Source: Paenibacillus aurantius
GTDB lineage: Bacteria; Bacillota; Bacilli; Paenibacillales; NBRC-103111
Direction of reading: 5' to 3'
Assembly: GCF_032268605.1 (NCBI RefSeq)
Contig: NZ_CP130318.1
Span: 1,643,001 to 1,707,000, forward strand
Length of the DNA stretch: 64,000 bases
The position numbers were made by a program, and so were the translations under genes. The notes beneath the pieces were generated by a model, which saw nothing but the letters and a program-made list of their open reading frames with translations, made no database searches and was not told the DNA's origin. Shown here piece by piece: positions 36,201 through 45,162 of the stretch (its first letter is position 1; every line of letters begins with the position of its first letter).

Positions 36201-36917
36201 ATGTCACCGAACGCTCATCCGCTTATTCTGGCCTCCTCCTCTCCGCGAAGGCAGGAGCTGATCCGGACGCTTGGCCTTCCTTACGTCATCCGGGTAAGCG
36301 ATGCCGACGAAACCGTCGAGCCGGGGCTTTCTCCGGCGCAGATCGTAGAGACCCTGGCGCTCCGCAAGGCCGAAACCGTACACGAGCTAATCCGAAAGGA
36401 ACGCGACCTGCAGGGAGGCGTGATTATCGGATCCGACACGGTGGTGGTACTGGACGGAGAGGTGCTCGGCAAGCCACGGGACCGGGAGGACGCCTTCATG
36501 ACGCTGACCCGTCTTCAGGGCTCCACGCACGAGGTATTCAGCGGAGTCGCCTGCCTGGCGGCCGGTGAACCGGAGCAGGCTCAGGAGTCCGCTGCCGCGG
36601 CCCGTTCCGTCGGACCGTCCATGAGCTACCGCCTCCGGCACGGAGCCGAGACAGAGAAGCCCAGTGCCGCCGTGGGCCACTCGGTCAGCAAGGTGACCTT
36701 CCGTCCCATGAGTCCCGACGAGATCCGCGCGTACATCGCGACGGGGGAGCCCATGGACAAGGCCGGCTCCTACGGCGTGCAGGGCTTGGGTTCGCTGTTC
36801 GTCGAGAGAATCGACGGAGACTTCTACTCCGTCATGGGCCTTCCGATGAACCTCCTGTATTCCATGCTTCTAGAGTTTGGAATCAGCCCTTTTAGGCAGC
36901 CGGAGGGCCGCGTTTAG
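36201..36917 (+). CDS. maf: Maf-family nucleotide pyrophosphatase (septum inhibitor-type)
   Basis: A 238-residue Maf protein, a house-cleaning pyrophosphatase for dTTP, UTP and modified nucleotides; overproduction blocks septation in B. subtilis. Signatures are LILASSSPRRQELI (residues about 8-21), VIIGSDTVVVLDGEVLGKP and DKAGSYGVQGLGS. Between VFSGVACLA and KVTFRPMSPDEI there is an insertion of roughly 40 residues (GEPEQAQESAA ... SAAVGHSVS). This explains why the protein is longer than the usual ~190-200 residues. Confidence 0.93.
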   Translation: MSPNAHPLILASSSPRRQELIRTLGLPYVIRVSDADETVEPGLSPAQIVETLALRKAETVHELIRKERDLQGGVIIGSDTVVVLDGEVLGKPRDREDAFMTLTRLQGSTHEVFSGVACLAAGEPEQAQESAAAARSVGPSMSYRLRHGAETEKPSAAVGHSVSKVTFRPMSPDEIRAYIATGEPMDKAGSYGVQGLGSLFVERIDGDFYSVMGLPMNLLYSMLLEFGISPFRQPEGRV

Positions 36918-37120
36918 CTTCCTTCCGGTCTGGAAGGAAGGAACCTTCTATATCCGGCAAGCAGGGGACCTGCCTCATGCAGGGACCCTCTTTTCATGCC
37001 CGAGGCCTTTCGGGCCGCTTCCTCTTTGTCGAAAGATGGAAGATTTCCGGGGCGGCTGACTACCGGTGTTTAGGTTGGTTTTTCCAGCTTATCCTTATTT
37101 TTTCGGAAAAAATAGGCGGT

Positions 37121-37148
37121 TTGTCAGTCAGGCAGAACATGGTATAAT
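37121..37148 (+). promoter_or_regulatory. sigma-A promoter for radC
   Basis: TTGTCA (37121-37126), a 16-base spacer, then TATAAT (37143-37148), 64 bases before the radC start. Between maf and this promoter lies a weak hairpin with a CTCTTTT tail (about 36961-36996) that may end the maf transcript. Confidence 0.75.
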
Positions 37149-37211
37149 AATAAAATGGATTCGTGCCCTTGCATCGAATTACATAGAATTTTGCAAGAAA
37201 GAGGGGAATGG

Positions 37212-37901
37212 ATGGAGTCGCCAGGCATCACTTTGCGCGATGTTCCCAATGAAGAACGACCTAGAGAACGCATGCTGCATTTTGGGGCTCAAGCATTAAG
37301 CAACGCGGAACTGCTCGCCATTCTAATCCGTACGGGGACGGTAGCCGAATCGGCTGTCCGGCTGGCGGAGCGGGTTCTGAAGGAATCCGGTTCGCTTCGT
37401 AATTTGGTAGATATGAGCGTCGACGAGCTTACGCGGGTTAAAGGAATAGGAGAGGCCAAAGCCCTCCAGATCCGCGCAGGCATTGAACTCGGGCGTCGTT
37501 TGTCACGGGCGTCCCTGCATGATAAAATAACCATTCGTTCTCCCCGGGATGCCGCCGCGCTCCTTATGGAGGATTTGCGATACCTTCAGAAGGAGCATTT
37601 TGTGTGCCTGTTTCTGAATACCAAAAATCACGTCATCGCCCAGGAAACGCTGTCCATGGGAAGCTTGAACGCTTCCATCGTCCATCCGCGGGAAGTGTTT
37701 CGTGCTGCCATGAAATGCAGCAGCGCCTCCCTGATCTGCGTACATAACCATCCGAGCGGGGATCCTACGCCAAGTCCGGAGGACATCGAAATCACCGCCC
37801 GTCTGGTAGAGGCGGGCCAAATCGTAGGAATCGAAGTGCTCGATCACATCATCATTGCGGATACGGGCTTTGTGAGTTTGAAGGAAAAAGGACACATGTA
37901 A
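37212..37901 (+). CDS. radC: RadC-like JAB-domain protein
   Basis: A 229-residue RadC. The N-terminal helix-hairpin-helix region (LTRVKGIGEAKALQI) is followed by a JAB/MPN metal-binding core with the signature HNHPSGDPTPSPED, whose two His and one Asp bind metal. The family is widespread and once linked to DNA repair, but its role is not settled. The ATG at 37212 is preceded by AGAGGGGA and gives the normal family length; an extension to 37155 does not. Confidence 0.94.
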   Translation: MESPGITLRDVPNEERPRERMLHFGAQALSNAELLAILIRTGTVAESAVRLAERVLKESGSLRNLVDMSVDELTRVKGIGEAKALQIRAGIELGRRLSRASLHDKITIRSPRDAAALLMEDLRYLQKEHFVCLFLNTKNHVIAQETLSMGSLNASIVHPREVFRAAMKCSSASLICVHNHPSGDPTPSPEDIEITARLVEAGQIVGIEVLDHIIIADTGFVSLKEKGHM

Positions 37902-37907
37902 TATAAT
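37878..37907 (+). promoter_or_regulatory. candidate mreB promoter inside the end of radC
   Basis: TTGAAG (37878-37883), an 18-base spacer, then TATAAT (37902-37907). The next 21 bases form a perfect hairpin (ATGGCAGC, loop TGCGC, GCTGCCAT; 37911-37931) just before the mreB ribosome site. Confidence 0.5.
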
Positions 37908-37951
37908 GGGATGGCAGCTGCGCGCTGCCATTGAAGGGAGCCAAATTAGTT

Positions 37952-38986
37952 ATGTTCGGTGGATTTACTAAGGATCTTGGGATCGATTTGGGTACGGCGA
38001 ATACCCTTGTATACGTTAAAGGCAAAGGAATCGTGGTGAGGGAGCCTTCCGTGGTCGCCCTTCGGACGGATACGAAAACGATCGAGGCGGTGGGAGAAGC
38101 CGCCAAGAAGATGATCGGCCGGACCCCCGGCAACATCCGCGCGGTTCGCCCTATGAAGGACGGCGTCATCGCCGACTTCGAAACGACCGCCACGATGATC
38201 AAGTATTTTCTGCGTCAAGCCCAAAAGCAACGGGTGTTGTTCCAGCGTCATCCCAATGTTATGGTCTGTGTTCCTTCCGGCATTACGGCTGTGGAGAAGC
38301 GGGCGGTAGAGGATGCCACCAAGCAGGCGGGGGCCCGCGAAGCGTATACGATCGAAGAGCCTTTTGCCGCCGCTATCGGAGCGGACCTTCCGGTATGGGA
38401 GCCGACGGGCAGCATGGTGGTCGACATCGGAGGGGGCACGACGGAGGTAGCCGTCATCTCCCTCGGAGGCATTGTCACCAGCCGCTCGATCCGGATCGCG
38501 GGAGACGAAATGGACGAGGCGATTACCCAATACATCAAGCGCATGTACAACCTCATGATCGGGGAGCGTACGGCCGAGCAGCTCAAGATCGAGATCGGCT
38601 CCGCACTGCCCATGGAGAAGGGCGAGACGATGGAAATCCGCGGCCGCGACCTGGTCAGCGGACTGCCGAAGACCATGACGGTTACATCGGACGAAGTAAC
38701 GGAAGCTTTGGCCGATACGGTCAACAGCATTGTGGACGCTGTCAAAATTACGCTGGAGAAATGTCCTCCGGAGCTTGCCGCCGACATCATGGACCGCGGC
38801 ATCGTGCTCACCGGCGGCGGTGGACTTCTGCGCAACCTGGACAAGCTTCTTTCCCGGGAGACGGGAATGCCGGTCATGGTGGCCGAGAATCCGCTTGACT
38901 GCGTGGCCATCGGAACCGGACGAGCCCTCGACAACATTCATCTCTTTAAAGTAAGAAGCGGCTCTTCCGGCAGATCCAAGCGTTAA
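37952..38986 (+). CDS. mreB: rod-shape determining actin homologue MreB
   Basis: A 344-residue MreB, the filament that steers the lateral wall machinery. The actin-fold phosphate-1 loop is [10 protein letters not shown] and phosphate-2 is [14 protein letters not shown]. The adenosine site reads [15 protein letters not shown], with [10 protein letters not shown]-like [14 protein letters not shown] in between. The ATG at 37952 has AAGGGAG (37934-37940) 11 bases upstream; a TTG at 37931 lies within the hairpin before it. It is the first gene of mreB-mreC-mreD. Confidence 0.98.
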   Translation: MFGGFTKDLGIDLGTANTLVYVKGKGIVVREPSVVALRTDTKTIEAVGEAAKKMIGRTPGNIRAVRPMKDGVIADFETTATMIKYFLRQAQKQRVLFQRHPNVMVCVPSGITAVEKRAVEDATKQAGAREAYTIEEPFAAAIGADLPVWEPTGSMVVDIGGGTTEVAVISLGGIVTSRSIRIAGDEMDEAITQYIKRMYNLMIGERTAEQLKIEIGSALPMEKGETMEIRGRDLVSGLPKTMTVTSDEVTEALADTVNSIVDAVKITLEKCPPELAADIMDRGIVLTGGGGLLRNLDKLLSRETGMPVMVAENPLDCVAIGTGRALDNIHLFKVRSGSSGRSKR

Positions 38987-39012
38987 AAACGAATTATAGA
39001 AGGTGTGCCGTC

Positions 39013-39870
39013 TTGTTCAAGCTTATGGGGAATAAAAAGATGCTTGTGCTGATGCTTTCCTTGATATTCTTTATGACTCTGTTCGGGTTGACCTTGAGGA
39101 CGAGGGAGAAACTCACCTATCCGGAAAGAATCATTACGGATACCGTCTCGTGGACGCAGGGCTTGTTCAACAAGCCGGCCAGCTTCATCGCGGGAGTCTT
39201 TGAGGATATCGGGGAATTGCGGGTGCTTTACCAGGAGAACAAAGCCCTGCGGATGACGCTGTCCCAGTATGCCCGGGATACGATGCGGCTGAACGACCTG
39301 GAAGCCCAGAACAAGAGGCTGAAGGATTTACTAGGCTTTACGGAGCAACAGAAAGCCGCCAATAATTATATTTATCATGTGGCTGAGGTGGTAGCCTACA
39401 GTCCCGACACCTACAGCAGTACGATCACAATTAACCTCGGCACCCGGGACGGCATTAAGCCGAATATGGCGGTGATGTCGGTCGACGGGCTGATCGGCCG
39501 GATCTCCCATGTAACGGATTTCCATTCGAAGGTGCAGCTGCTGACCGGCAATGATTCCGACGCCGCGGCCAAAGGAATCTCCGCCACCATCAAGGGCAAG
39601 GAGGATTCCTCCTTTGGCATCGTGAGCTACGATATCGACAAGCAGGCTTTGGTGATGACCAAAATTCCCCAGACGGACGAGCTGGCTCCGAATGATGTCG
39701 TCATTACCTCGGGACTCGGGGAAATCTTCCCGAAAGGCATCGTCATCGGCAAGGTGCTGACGAAGGAAGTCGACCGTTTCGGTCTGAATTATATGGCGAC
39801 GGTGGAGCCTGCCGCCAAGTTCACTCACCTGCGGGAAGTGCTTGTCGTCGAAGTCCCGGACATGAGGTGA
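39013..39870 (+). CDS. mreC: rod-shape determining protein MreC
   Basis: A 285-residue MreC, the membrane-anchored periplasm-side scaffold of the elongation complex. One N-terminal helix (MLVLMLSLIFFMTLFGLTL) is followed by a coiled coil (LRVLYQENKALRMTLSQ ... LNDLEAQNKRLKDLL) and a beta domain (VVAYSPDTYSSTITINLGTRDGIKPNMAV). The start is TTG with GAAGGTG 7 bases upstream; an internal ATG at 39025 is too far from that site. It is 26 bases after mreB and followed by mreD. Confidence 0.95.
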   Translation: MFKLMGNKKMLVLMLSLIFFMTLFGLTLRTREKLTYPERIITDTVSWTQGLFNKPASFIAGVFEDIGELRVLYQENKALRMTLSQYARDTMRLNDLEAQNKRLKDLLGFTEQQKAANNYIYHVAEVVAYSPDTYSSTITINLGTRDGIKPNMAVMSVDGLIGRISHVTDFHSKVQLLTGNDSDAAAKGISATIKGKEDSSFGIVSYDIDKQALVMTKIPQTDELAPNDVVITSGLGEIFPKGIVIGKVLTKEVDRFGLNYMATVEPAAKFTHLREVLVVEVPDMR

Positions 39871-39874
39871 GCCT

Positions 39875-40414
39875 ATGAACCGCAACCGATTAACCCTGGT
39901 TCTATTCGTCTTATTTCTTATAGAAGGCACTTGGCTTAAATGGATCATACCGCCGGAATGGCAGGAGAACGTAATCGTCGCTCCTCACCTGCTTCTGACG
40001 GCGGTTCTTCTAATAGGCATCTATGTCAACCGGCATACCGCGCTACTTTACGGGGCCGGTTTCGGCCTTCTTCATGACATCGTTTATTACGGACCGATGA
40101 TCGGACCTTACTGCTTATGCATGGGGCTATTGGGGTACGCCGCGGGTCTCATTTCCTTCCGTTCCTACAGCAGCATTTTGACGAGCATGTTTCTGGTGAC
40201 GGTCGGCAACTTCGCCTTTGAGTGGCTCATCTACGGCATTTACCGTGTATTTCAGGTGATCCACACCGACGTCAACCGCATCTTCCTGTACCAGATGCTG
40301 CCGAGCATTCTGATCAATTTGCTGTTTGCCCTCGTCATTTATGTCCCGATGCGGAGGCTACTCGAGAAAGTGAAAGCGGGCGTCCGGACGGAGGATTACA
40401 ACGGCGACGTGTAA
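39875..40414 (+). CDS. mreD: rod-shape determining protein MreD
   Basis: A 179-residue integral membrane protein with about five helices, including LTLVLFVLFLIEGTW, LLLTAVLLIGIYVN and MLPSILINLLFALVIYVPMRRLL. Hydrophobic pattern, length and position after mreC identify it as MreD, the membrane partner of MreC. GAGGTGAG overlaps the mreC stop, and the start follows 4 bases later. Confidence 0.92.
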   Translation: MNRNRLTLVLFVLFLIEGTWLKWIIPPEWQENVIVAPHLLLTAVLLIGIYVNRHTALLYGAGFGLLHDIVYYGPMIGPYCLCMGLLGYAAGLISFRSYSSILTSMFLVTVGNFAFEWLIYGIYRVFQVIHTDVNRIFLYQMLPSILINLLFALVIYVPMRRLLEKVKAGVRTEDYNGDV

Positions 40415-40484
40415 AGCCCATTCCATCATCCCCGTCCGCCGAGGACGGACGGCCGTTATTCTTGGCCAGGAGGTATACCCATTT

Positions 40485-41135
40485 ATGACGGCACCAGCCA
40501 AGAAACAGCATGTGAATATAAAAGGAGTCAAGGAAGGCCTGCTGTTCGTCCTGGATGACACCTGCCGCTACACCGACCTGCTGGCGGAGCTCGAAGAGAA
40601 GCTGACCGGAACCCACAACAAGATTTTGTCCGGTCCTCAAATTTACGTTCAGGTCAAGCTGGGAGAGCGGGTTCTGAACGAGGCGGAGAAAGAGCAGATC
40701 CGGGAATTGATCGGGAAGAGGGGCAACCTTCTCGTCCAGTCGATCGAAACGGAGCAGGCTGTAACGGATGAGATTATTCCAGGACTCGAGGAGTTCAAGG
40801 TGATCCGGGGAATGGTTCGTTCCGGCCAGACCGTATCCTTTGAAGGTAACCTGATGCTGCTCGGAGATGTTAACCCGGGAGGATCGATTCTCGCGTCCGG
40901 TGATATTATCATTATGGGGTCGCTGCGCGGGATGGCTCACGCCGGAATGGAAGGCAAGGAGGATGCCATCATCGGTGCTTCTCACTTAAGACCCACCCAG
41001 CTGAGAATTGCGAATGTCATCAGCCGTCCGCCGGATGAGTGGGGAGTGGAAGAGGCCTTTATGGAATTCGCTTATATCCGGGACGGAGCGATGGAGATCG
41101 ACAAGATCCATAACCTGCACCGCATCCGGCCTTAG
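40485..41135 (+). CDS. minC: septum site-determining protein MinC
   Basis: A 216-residue MinC, inhibitor of FtsZ ring formation away from midcell. The N-terminal FtsZ-binding half has VNIKGVKEGLLFVLDDTCRYTDLL-type sequence. The C-terminal half is the right-handed beta-helix with VSFEGNLMLLGDVNPGGSILASGDIIIMGSLRGMAHAG as its repeats, which binds MinD. AGGAGGT (40467-40473) is about 11 bases before the ATG. Confidence 0.95.
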   Translation: MTAPAKKQHVNIKGVKEGLLFVLDDTCRYTDLLAELEEKLTGTHNKILSGPQIYVQVKLGERVLNEAEKEQIRELIGKRGNLLVQSIETEQAVTDEIIPGLEEFKVIRGMVRSGQTVSFEGNLMLLGDVNPGGSILASGDIIIMGSLRGMAHAGMEGKEDAIIGASHLRPTQLRIANVISRPPDEWGVEEAFMEFAYIRDGAMEIDKIHNLHRIRP

Positions 41136-41209
41136 GGCCGAGCAACCGTAAGAGGTCCCGGCCTGTCAGCCTGCTTGCCCGGATCGACAAATAGAGAGGG
41201 AGTGAGCCT

Positions 41210-42004
41210 ATGGGAGAGGCAATTGTCATCACTTCAGGCAAAGGCGGAGTGGGAAAAACCACGACATCGGCCAACATCGGCACCGCGCTGGCGCTTCAAG
41301 GGAAGAAAGTCTGCATGGTCGATACCGATATCGGCCTGCGGAACCTGGATGTCGTCATGGGCCTGGAGAACCGCATCATCTACGATCTGGTCGATGTGGT
41401 AGAGGGCCGATGCCGTCTGAAGCAGGCTCTAATCAAGGACAAGCGGTTCGATGAGCTGTACCTGCTCCCCGCTGCGCAGACGAAGGATAAACATTCCGTC
41501 TCGCCGGAGAGTGTGCGGGAAATCGTTCTGGAGCTTAAGAAAGAGTTTGATTTTGTTATAATTGACTGTCCGGCCGGGATCGAGCAGGGATTCAAGAATG
41601 CGGTAGCCGGCGCGGACAAAGCCATCGTGGTGACCACTCCAGAGAACGCCGCCGTTCGGGATGCGGACCGGATCATCGGCCTCTTAGAGAAAGAGAACAT
41701 GCAATCGACCAGCCTTGTGGTGAACCGGATCCGCCCGAATATGGTAAAGAAGGGCGAAATGCTCGACATAGACGAGATTTGCCAGGTGCTGGCGATTGAT
41801 CTCCTGGGCATTGTTCCGGATGACGAGCACGTCATCAAGGCTGCCAATTCGGGCGAACCGACGGTTATGAATCCGACGTCCCGGGCGGCCGTAGCTTACC
41901 GCAACATCGCGAGACGGATTCTGGGGGATACGGTTCCTCTCATGTCTTTGAACGAGAAGCCGAGCATGTTCGCGAAGATGAAGAAATTTTTTGGTATGGG
42001 ATAG
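41210..42004 (+). CDS. minD: septum site-determining ATPase MinD
   Basis: A 264-residue deviant-Walker ATPase. The P-loop is TSGKGGVGKTTTSAN (residues about 8-22), the second Lys-dependent site is MVDTDIGLRNLDVVMGLE, and VIIDCPAGIEQGF is the Walker B region. The last residues, MFAKMKKFFGMG, form the amphipathic membrane-targeting helix. It recruits MinC to the membrane to block division at the poles. It is followed after 6 bases by rodA. Confidence 0.97.
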   Translation: MGEAIVITSGKGGVGKTTTSANIGTALALQGKKVCMVDTDIGLRNLDVVMGLENRIIYDLVDVVEGRCRLKQALIKDKRFDELYLLPAAQTKDKHSVSPESVREIVLELKKEFDFVIIDCPAGIEQGFKNAVAGADKAIVVTTPENAAVRDADRIIGLLEKENMQSTSLVVNRIRPNMVKKGEMLDIDEICQVLAIDLLGIVPDDEHVIKAANSGEPTVMNPTSRAAVAYRNIARRILGDTVPLMSLNEKPSMFAKMKKFFGMG

Positions 42005-42010
42005 GATAAG

Positions 42011-43177
42011 ATGTTTCCCTTATTTAACAAGTTTAAAAGAATTGACTGGTCCCTTGTCCTTATCCTCCTAGCGTTTATGGTAATCAGCACGTTTCTGATT
42101 TACAGCGCTACGATCAGCTCGAAATACGCTGATATGGGCTTTCATAAGAAGAACCTGGTATTCTATGCGGTCGGATTCGTCGCCCTCTTTGGAGTGGCGC
42201 TGTTTAACTTCCGGTGGCTGCTGAAATCCTCCATCTATTTATATGCCATCGGGCTGATTCTTCTCGCCGGTCTGTACACCCCCCTCGGCAAAGTCTATTT
42301 CGGGGCGCGGGGATGGTATACCATTCCCGGACTTAACATGGATTTTCAGCCGGCGGAGCTTGTGAAGCTGATCCTCATCATTACCATAGCCGCTTACATC
42401 GGACGGCGGGAAGGGGAGAAGCTGGAGCTGCTGCGCGATGTTATCCCGATCGGCGTCATTGTGGCCGTTCCTTTCGCGATGGTCGTCCTCATGCCGGATC
42501 TTGGGAACGCCATTATCTTCATTGTCATCCTGCTCGGCATGTATTGGATCGGAAACATCAAATTCCTCCATGTGCTGATCGGGACGACGCTGGTGGCGGG
42601 GAGCATCGGATTGTTCGTCTTTCTGTTCAGCTCTTACCATGATGAAGTCTCCAAGGTCATGGAGGCGATGGGCGGGGGGCACTGGGTCCAGCGGTTCGAC
42701 TCCTTCCTGAGCCCGGAAACGAGCAGCCGGGACACCAACTTCCAGGGCGAAAATTCCAAGATTGCGATCGGCTCCGGGAACTTGACCGGGAACGGCTATC
42801 TGAAGGGAACCTCCGTTCACAGCAACTTTATTCCCGTCGCTTACTCCGACGCCATCTTTGTCGTGGTGGGAGAGGAATTCGGCTTCCGGGGCGCCGTCAT
42901 CCTGCTTGTCCTGTATTTCATCATGATCTACCGGATGATCATTATCTCGATGGAGACGGAGGATTTGCGGGGCTCGTACATCATCGTGGGAATCGTTTCC
43001 CTGTATGTGTTCCAGATTTTCGAGAACGTCGGCATGCTCATAGGCCTTATGCCGATTACCGGCATTACCCTTCCGTTCGTCAGCTACGGGGGGACCTCCC
43101 TGCTGATCAATATGGTGGCGATCGGACTCGTCATGAGCATCCGGGTTCACCAGGAGAAGCCGGACGAACTGGAGTGA
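42011..43177 (+). CDS. rodA: RodA/FtsW/SpoVE-family peptidoglycan glycosyltransferase
   Basis: A 388-residue SEDS protein with about ten membrane helices. Typical SEDS blocks are GARGWYTIPGLNMDFQPAELVKL, LMPDLGNAIIFI, NFIPVAYSDAIFVVVGEEFGF and the C-terminal LPFVSYGGTSLL. These enzymes polymerise lipid II into glycan strands. Its place right after minCD and mreBCD favours the elongation enzyme RodA over FtsW or SpoVE. B. subtilis has no such gene at this spot. Confidence 0.9.
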   Translation: MFPLFNKFKRIDWSLVLILLAFMVISTFLIYSATISSKYADMGFHKKNLVFYAVGFVALFGVALFNFRWLLKSSIYLYAIGLILLAGLYTPLGKVYFGARGWYTIPGLNMDFQPAELVKLILIITIAAYIGRREGEKLELLRDVIPIGVIVAVPFAMVVLMPDLGNAIIFIVILLGMYWIGNIKFLHVLIGTTLVAGSIGLFVFLFSSYHDEVSKVMEAMGGGHWVQRFDSFLSPETSSRDTNFQGENSKIAIGSGNLTGNGYLKGTSVHSNFIPVAYSDAIFVVVGEEFGFRGAVILLVLYFIMIYRMIIISMETEDLRGSYIIVGIVSLYVFQIFENVGMLIGLMPITGITLPFVSYGGTSLLINMVAIGLVMSIRVHQEKPDELE

Positions 43178-43216
43178 CGGCCGAACCTGAGTGTCTTTCT
43201 TGCCTCTCCTTACCCC

Positions 43217-43253
43217 TACCTTCCGTTGCATAGCCGACGGAAGGTTTTTTATT
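43217..43253 (+). terminator. terminator after rodA
   Basis: ACCTTCCGT (43218-43226) pairs with ACGGAAGGT (43237-43245), followed by a T run. Confidence 0.87.
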
Positions 43254-43301
43254 TGTAGAAACGTCTATTCCCGGTAGGTTGTCCGTCTCCAAGCGCGAAC
43301 G

Positions 43302-43331
43302 GAATAAATCCCTATCCCCATTTCATAAGAT
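43302..43331 (+). promoter_or_regulatory. candidate sigma-E promoter for spoIVFA-spoIVFB
   Basis: GAATAAA (43302-43308), 15 bases, then CATAAGAT (43324-43331). spoIVFAB is sigma-E-dependent in B. subtilis, and this site lies 38 bases before the chosen start. Confidence 0.5.
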
Positions 43332-43368
43332 GAGAGTAAACAAGCTATCGCGAAACGGGGGCACGGAT

Positions 43369-44262
43369 ATGGAAAGGATATCGAGCGTGAGGCAGCGGCG
43401 GCAGGACCGGATCCGCGAAATTCAGGAGAGGACAAGCCGGGGAGGGCGGCCGGAAGCGACAGAAGAGCGCGCCCCGAGTAACGCAAGAGTGGCAAGCGGT
43501 TTCCCCACAGGCTATCGGGACAACCCGCCGTTGCCGGTGTCACCACCGGACAAGCGGTTCGAGGATCCCGAGTACGTGTGGAAGCTTAAGGAACGGCAGC
43601 TGCTTGGGCTGCCCCCGACCCTCCCCGAGTGGGAGACGGACCGGCCGGGGAGGCCGGTTCGTCCCATCGGATGGAGGCTGACGGTCAGCGCGGTGCTGTT
43701 TGCCGCGGTATGGGGCCTCTTCCAGGTGCAAGCCCCGTGGGCCGCGGATGTCCAAGCCGTGGTCCGTCAGTCGCTCACACGGGAATGGGATTTCACCCGG
43801 GCCGCCGTCTGGTACGAAGAGAGGTTTGGTGCGGTGCCCTCCTTCCTTCCGGCCTTTCATCCGGGGGAGGAGGGAGAGACCAAGGCTGCCTCCAAGAGCC
43901 TGCAAGCCTTCCACGTCCCGGCCCGCGGCACCATCGTGTCTGCCTTTGCCAATTCTCACCCATGGGTGGTACTGCAGACGGAGCCGGGAACGGTCATTCA
44001 TGCCATGGATACCGGGCGTATCCTTTCCGCAGGACTGAAGGAATCCTCCGGCTATACCCTTGTTATTCAGCACGCGAACGGCCTGCAGACCACCTACGGG
44101 CTGCTGGATAAAGGAGCCTGGGCCGCCGGAGACTGGGTGAAGGGCGGCGAAGCGCTCGGCAAAGCCTCGCTCAACAGCCAAACGGGCCGGGGAAGTTTTT
44201 ATTTTGCCGTTATGAAGGACAAAGAATACCTAAATCCGGCGGATGTGGTCCGCTTTGATTAA
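43369..44262 (+). CDS. spoIVFA: SpoIVFA-like M23-domain sporulation protein
   Basis: A 297-residue protein. A long basic, Arg-rich N-terminal region (about 105 residues) precedes one membrane helix (WRLTVSAVLFAAVWGLFQV). The C-terminal ~120 residues are a degenerate LytM/M23 domain (VPARGTIVSAFANSHPWVVLQTEPGTVIHAMDTGRILSAG ends in part at GSFYFAVMKDKEYLNP). SpoIVFA holds and inhibits the protease SpoIVFB in the outer forespore membrane. The ATG at 43369 was chosen because upstream in-frame starts lie before the predicted promoter. It overlaps spoIVFB by 20 bases. Confidence 0.85.
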   Translation: MERISSVRQRRQDRIREIQERTSRGGRPEATEERAPSNARVASGFPTGYRDNPPLPVSPPDKRFEDPEYVWKLKERQLLGLPPTLPEWETDRPGRPVRPIGWRLTVSAVLFAAVWGLFQVQAPWAADVQAVVRQSLTREWDFTRAAVWYEERFGAVPSFLPAFHPGEEGETKAASKSLQAFHVPARGTIVSAFANSHPWVVLQTEPGTVIHAMDTGRILSAGLKESSGYTLVIQHANGLQTTYGLLDKGAWAAGDWVKGGEALGKASLNSQTGRGSFYFAVMKDKEYLNPADVVRFD

Positions 44263-45130
44263 CCTGGGAGGAACGGCTTACCGCTTCCACCCTCTGTTTG
44301 TTATGCTTATGCTGCTTTCCTTGGCGACGGGTTATTTTGTGGAGCTGCTCACCCTTTTCGGGCTCGTGTTCATTCACGAGATGGGCCATGTCGCCGCGGC
44401 TAAAGCGTTCGGCTGGACGGTTCGGGAAGTGCAGTTCCTCCCGTTCGGGGGAGTGGCCGTCGTGGAGGAATCCGGCAGCATGCCGGCCCGCGAGGAATTG
44501 TGGGTAGCCTTAGCGGGGCCTCTGCAGAACCTCTGGATGATCGCCCTGGCCCTCTTGATGAAGGCTGCAGGCTGGGATAACGACGGCTGGTGGGATTATT
44601 TCCTGAAGGCCAATGCCATGCTCGGGCTTTTCAACCTGCTGCCGGTTCTTCCGCTGGACGGGGGCAAGGTGCTGCTTTCTGTGCTCAGCTACTGGGTCAG
44701 CTACCACCGAGCCATGCTCTTCTGCGCCTGGAGCAGCCTGGCCTTTTCCTGCGTGCTGCTTGGGGGAACGCTTCTTACCCTGTCCACAGCCGGTCTTCAC
44801 CTCAATCTTCTCATGATTGGCGTCTTCCTTCTTTATTCCAATTGGTACGGTTACCGGCACCTTCCCTACCAGTTTATCCGCTTTCTCATGAGCCGGGAGA
44901 AAACGGCGGCCCGCCAGCGCGGGAAGGGTATTCCTGCCCAGCCCCTCCTTGTCCACGAACAAGCTCCGGTCGGTGAGGTGGCCCGTCGGTTGATGAGGGA
45001 GCGGCATCACCTGATCTACGTCTGCGGTCCCGAAGGCCGAATCCGGGGAGTACTGCCGGAGAGAAGGCTGATCGACTCCTACTTCACCGATGCCAAAACG
45101 GGCCGTGCGGTTTCCGAGCTGATCATGTAG
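44243..45130 (+). CDS. spoIVFB: SpoIVFB-like site-2 intramembrane metalloprotease
   Basis: A 295-residue S2P-type protease with about six membrane helices. The zinc site is FIHEMGHVAAA (HExxH) with the third ligand in FNLLPVLPLDGGK. The C-terminal cytoplasmic part (LLVHEQAPVGEVARRLMRERHHLIYVCGPEG) is CBS-like, as in SpoIVFB, where it senses ATP. In B. subtilis this enzyme cuts pro-sigma-K in the mother cell. It overlaps the spoIVFA gene, so the pair should be made together. Confidence 0.92.
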   Translation: MWSALINLGGTAYRFHPLFVMLMLLSLATGYFVELLTLFGLVFIHEMGHVAAAKAFGWTVREVQFLPFGGVAVVEESGSMPAREELWVALAGPLQNLWMIALALLMKAAGWDNDGWWDYFLKANAMLGLFNLLPVLPLDGGKVLLSVLSYWVSYHRAMLFCAWSSLAFSCVLLGGTLLTLSTAGLHLNLLMIGVFLLYSNWYGYRHLPYQFIRFLMSREKTAARQRGKGIPAQPLLVHEQAPVGEVARRLMRERHHLIYVCGPEGRIRGVLPERRLIDSYFTDAKTGRAVSELIM

Positions 45131-45162
45131 AATAGGAAGCAGGAAGGACCGGGGGTGGAACG

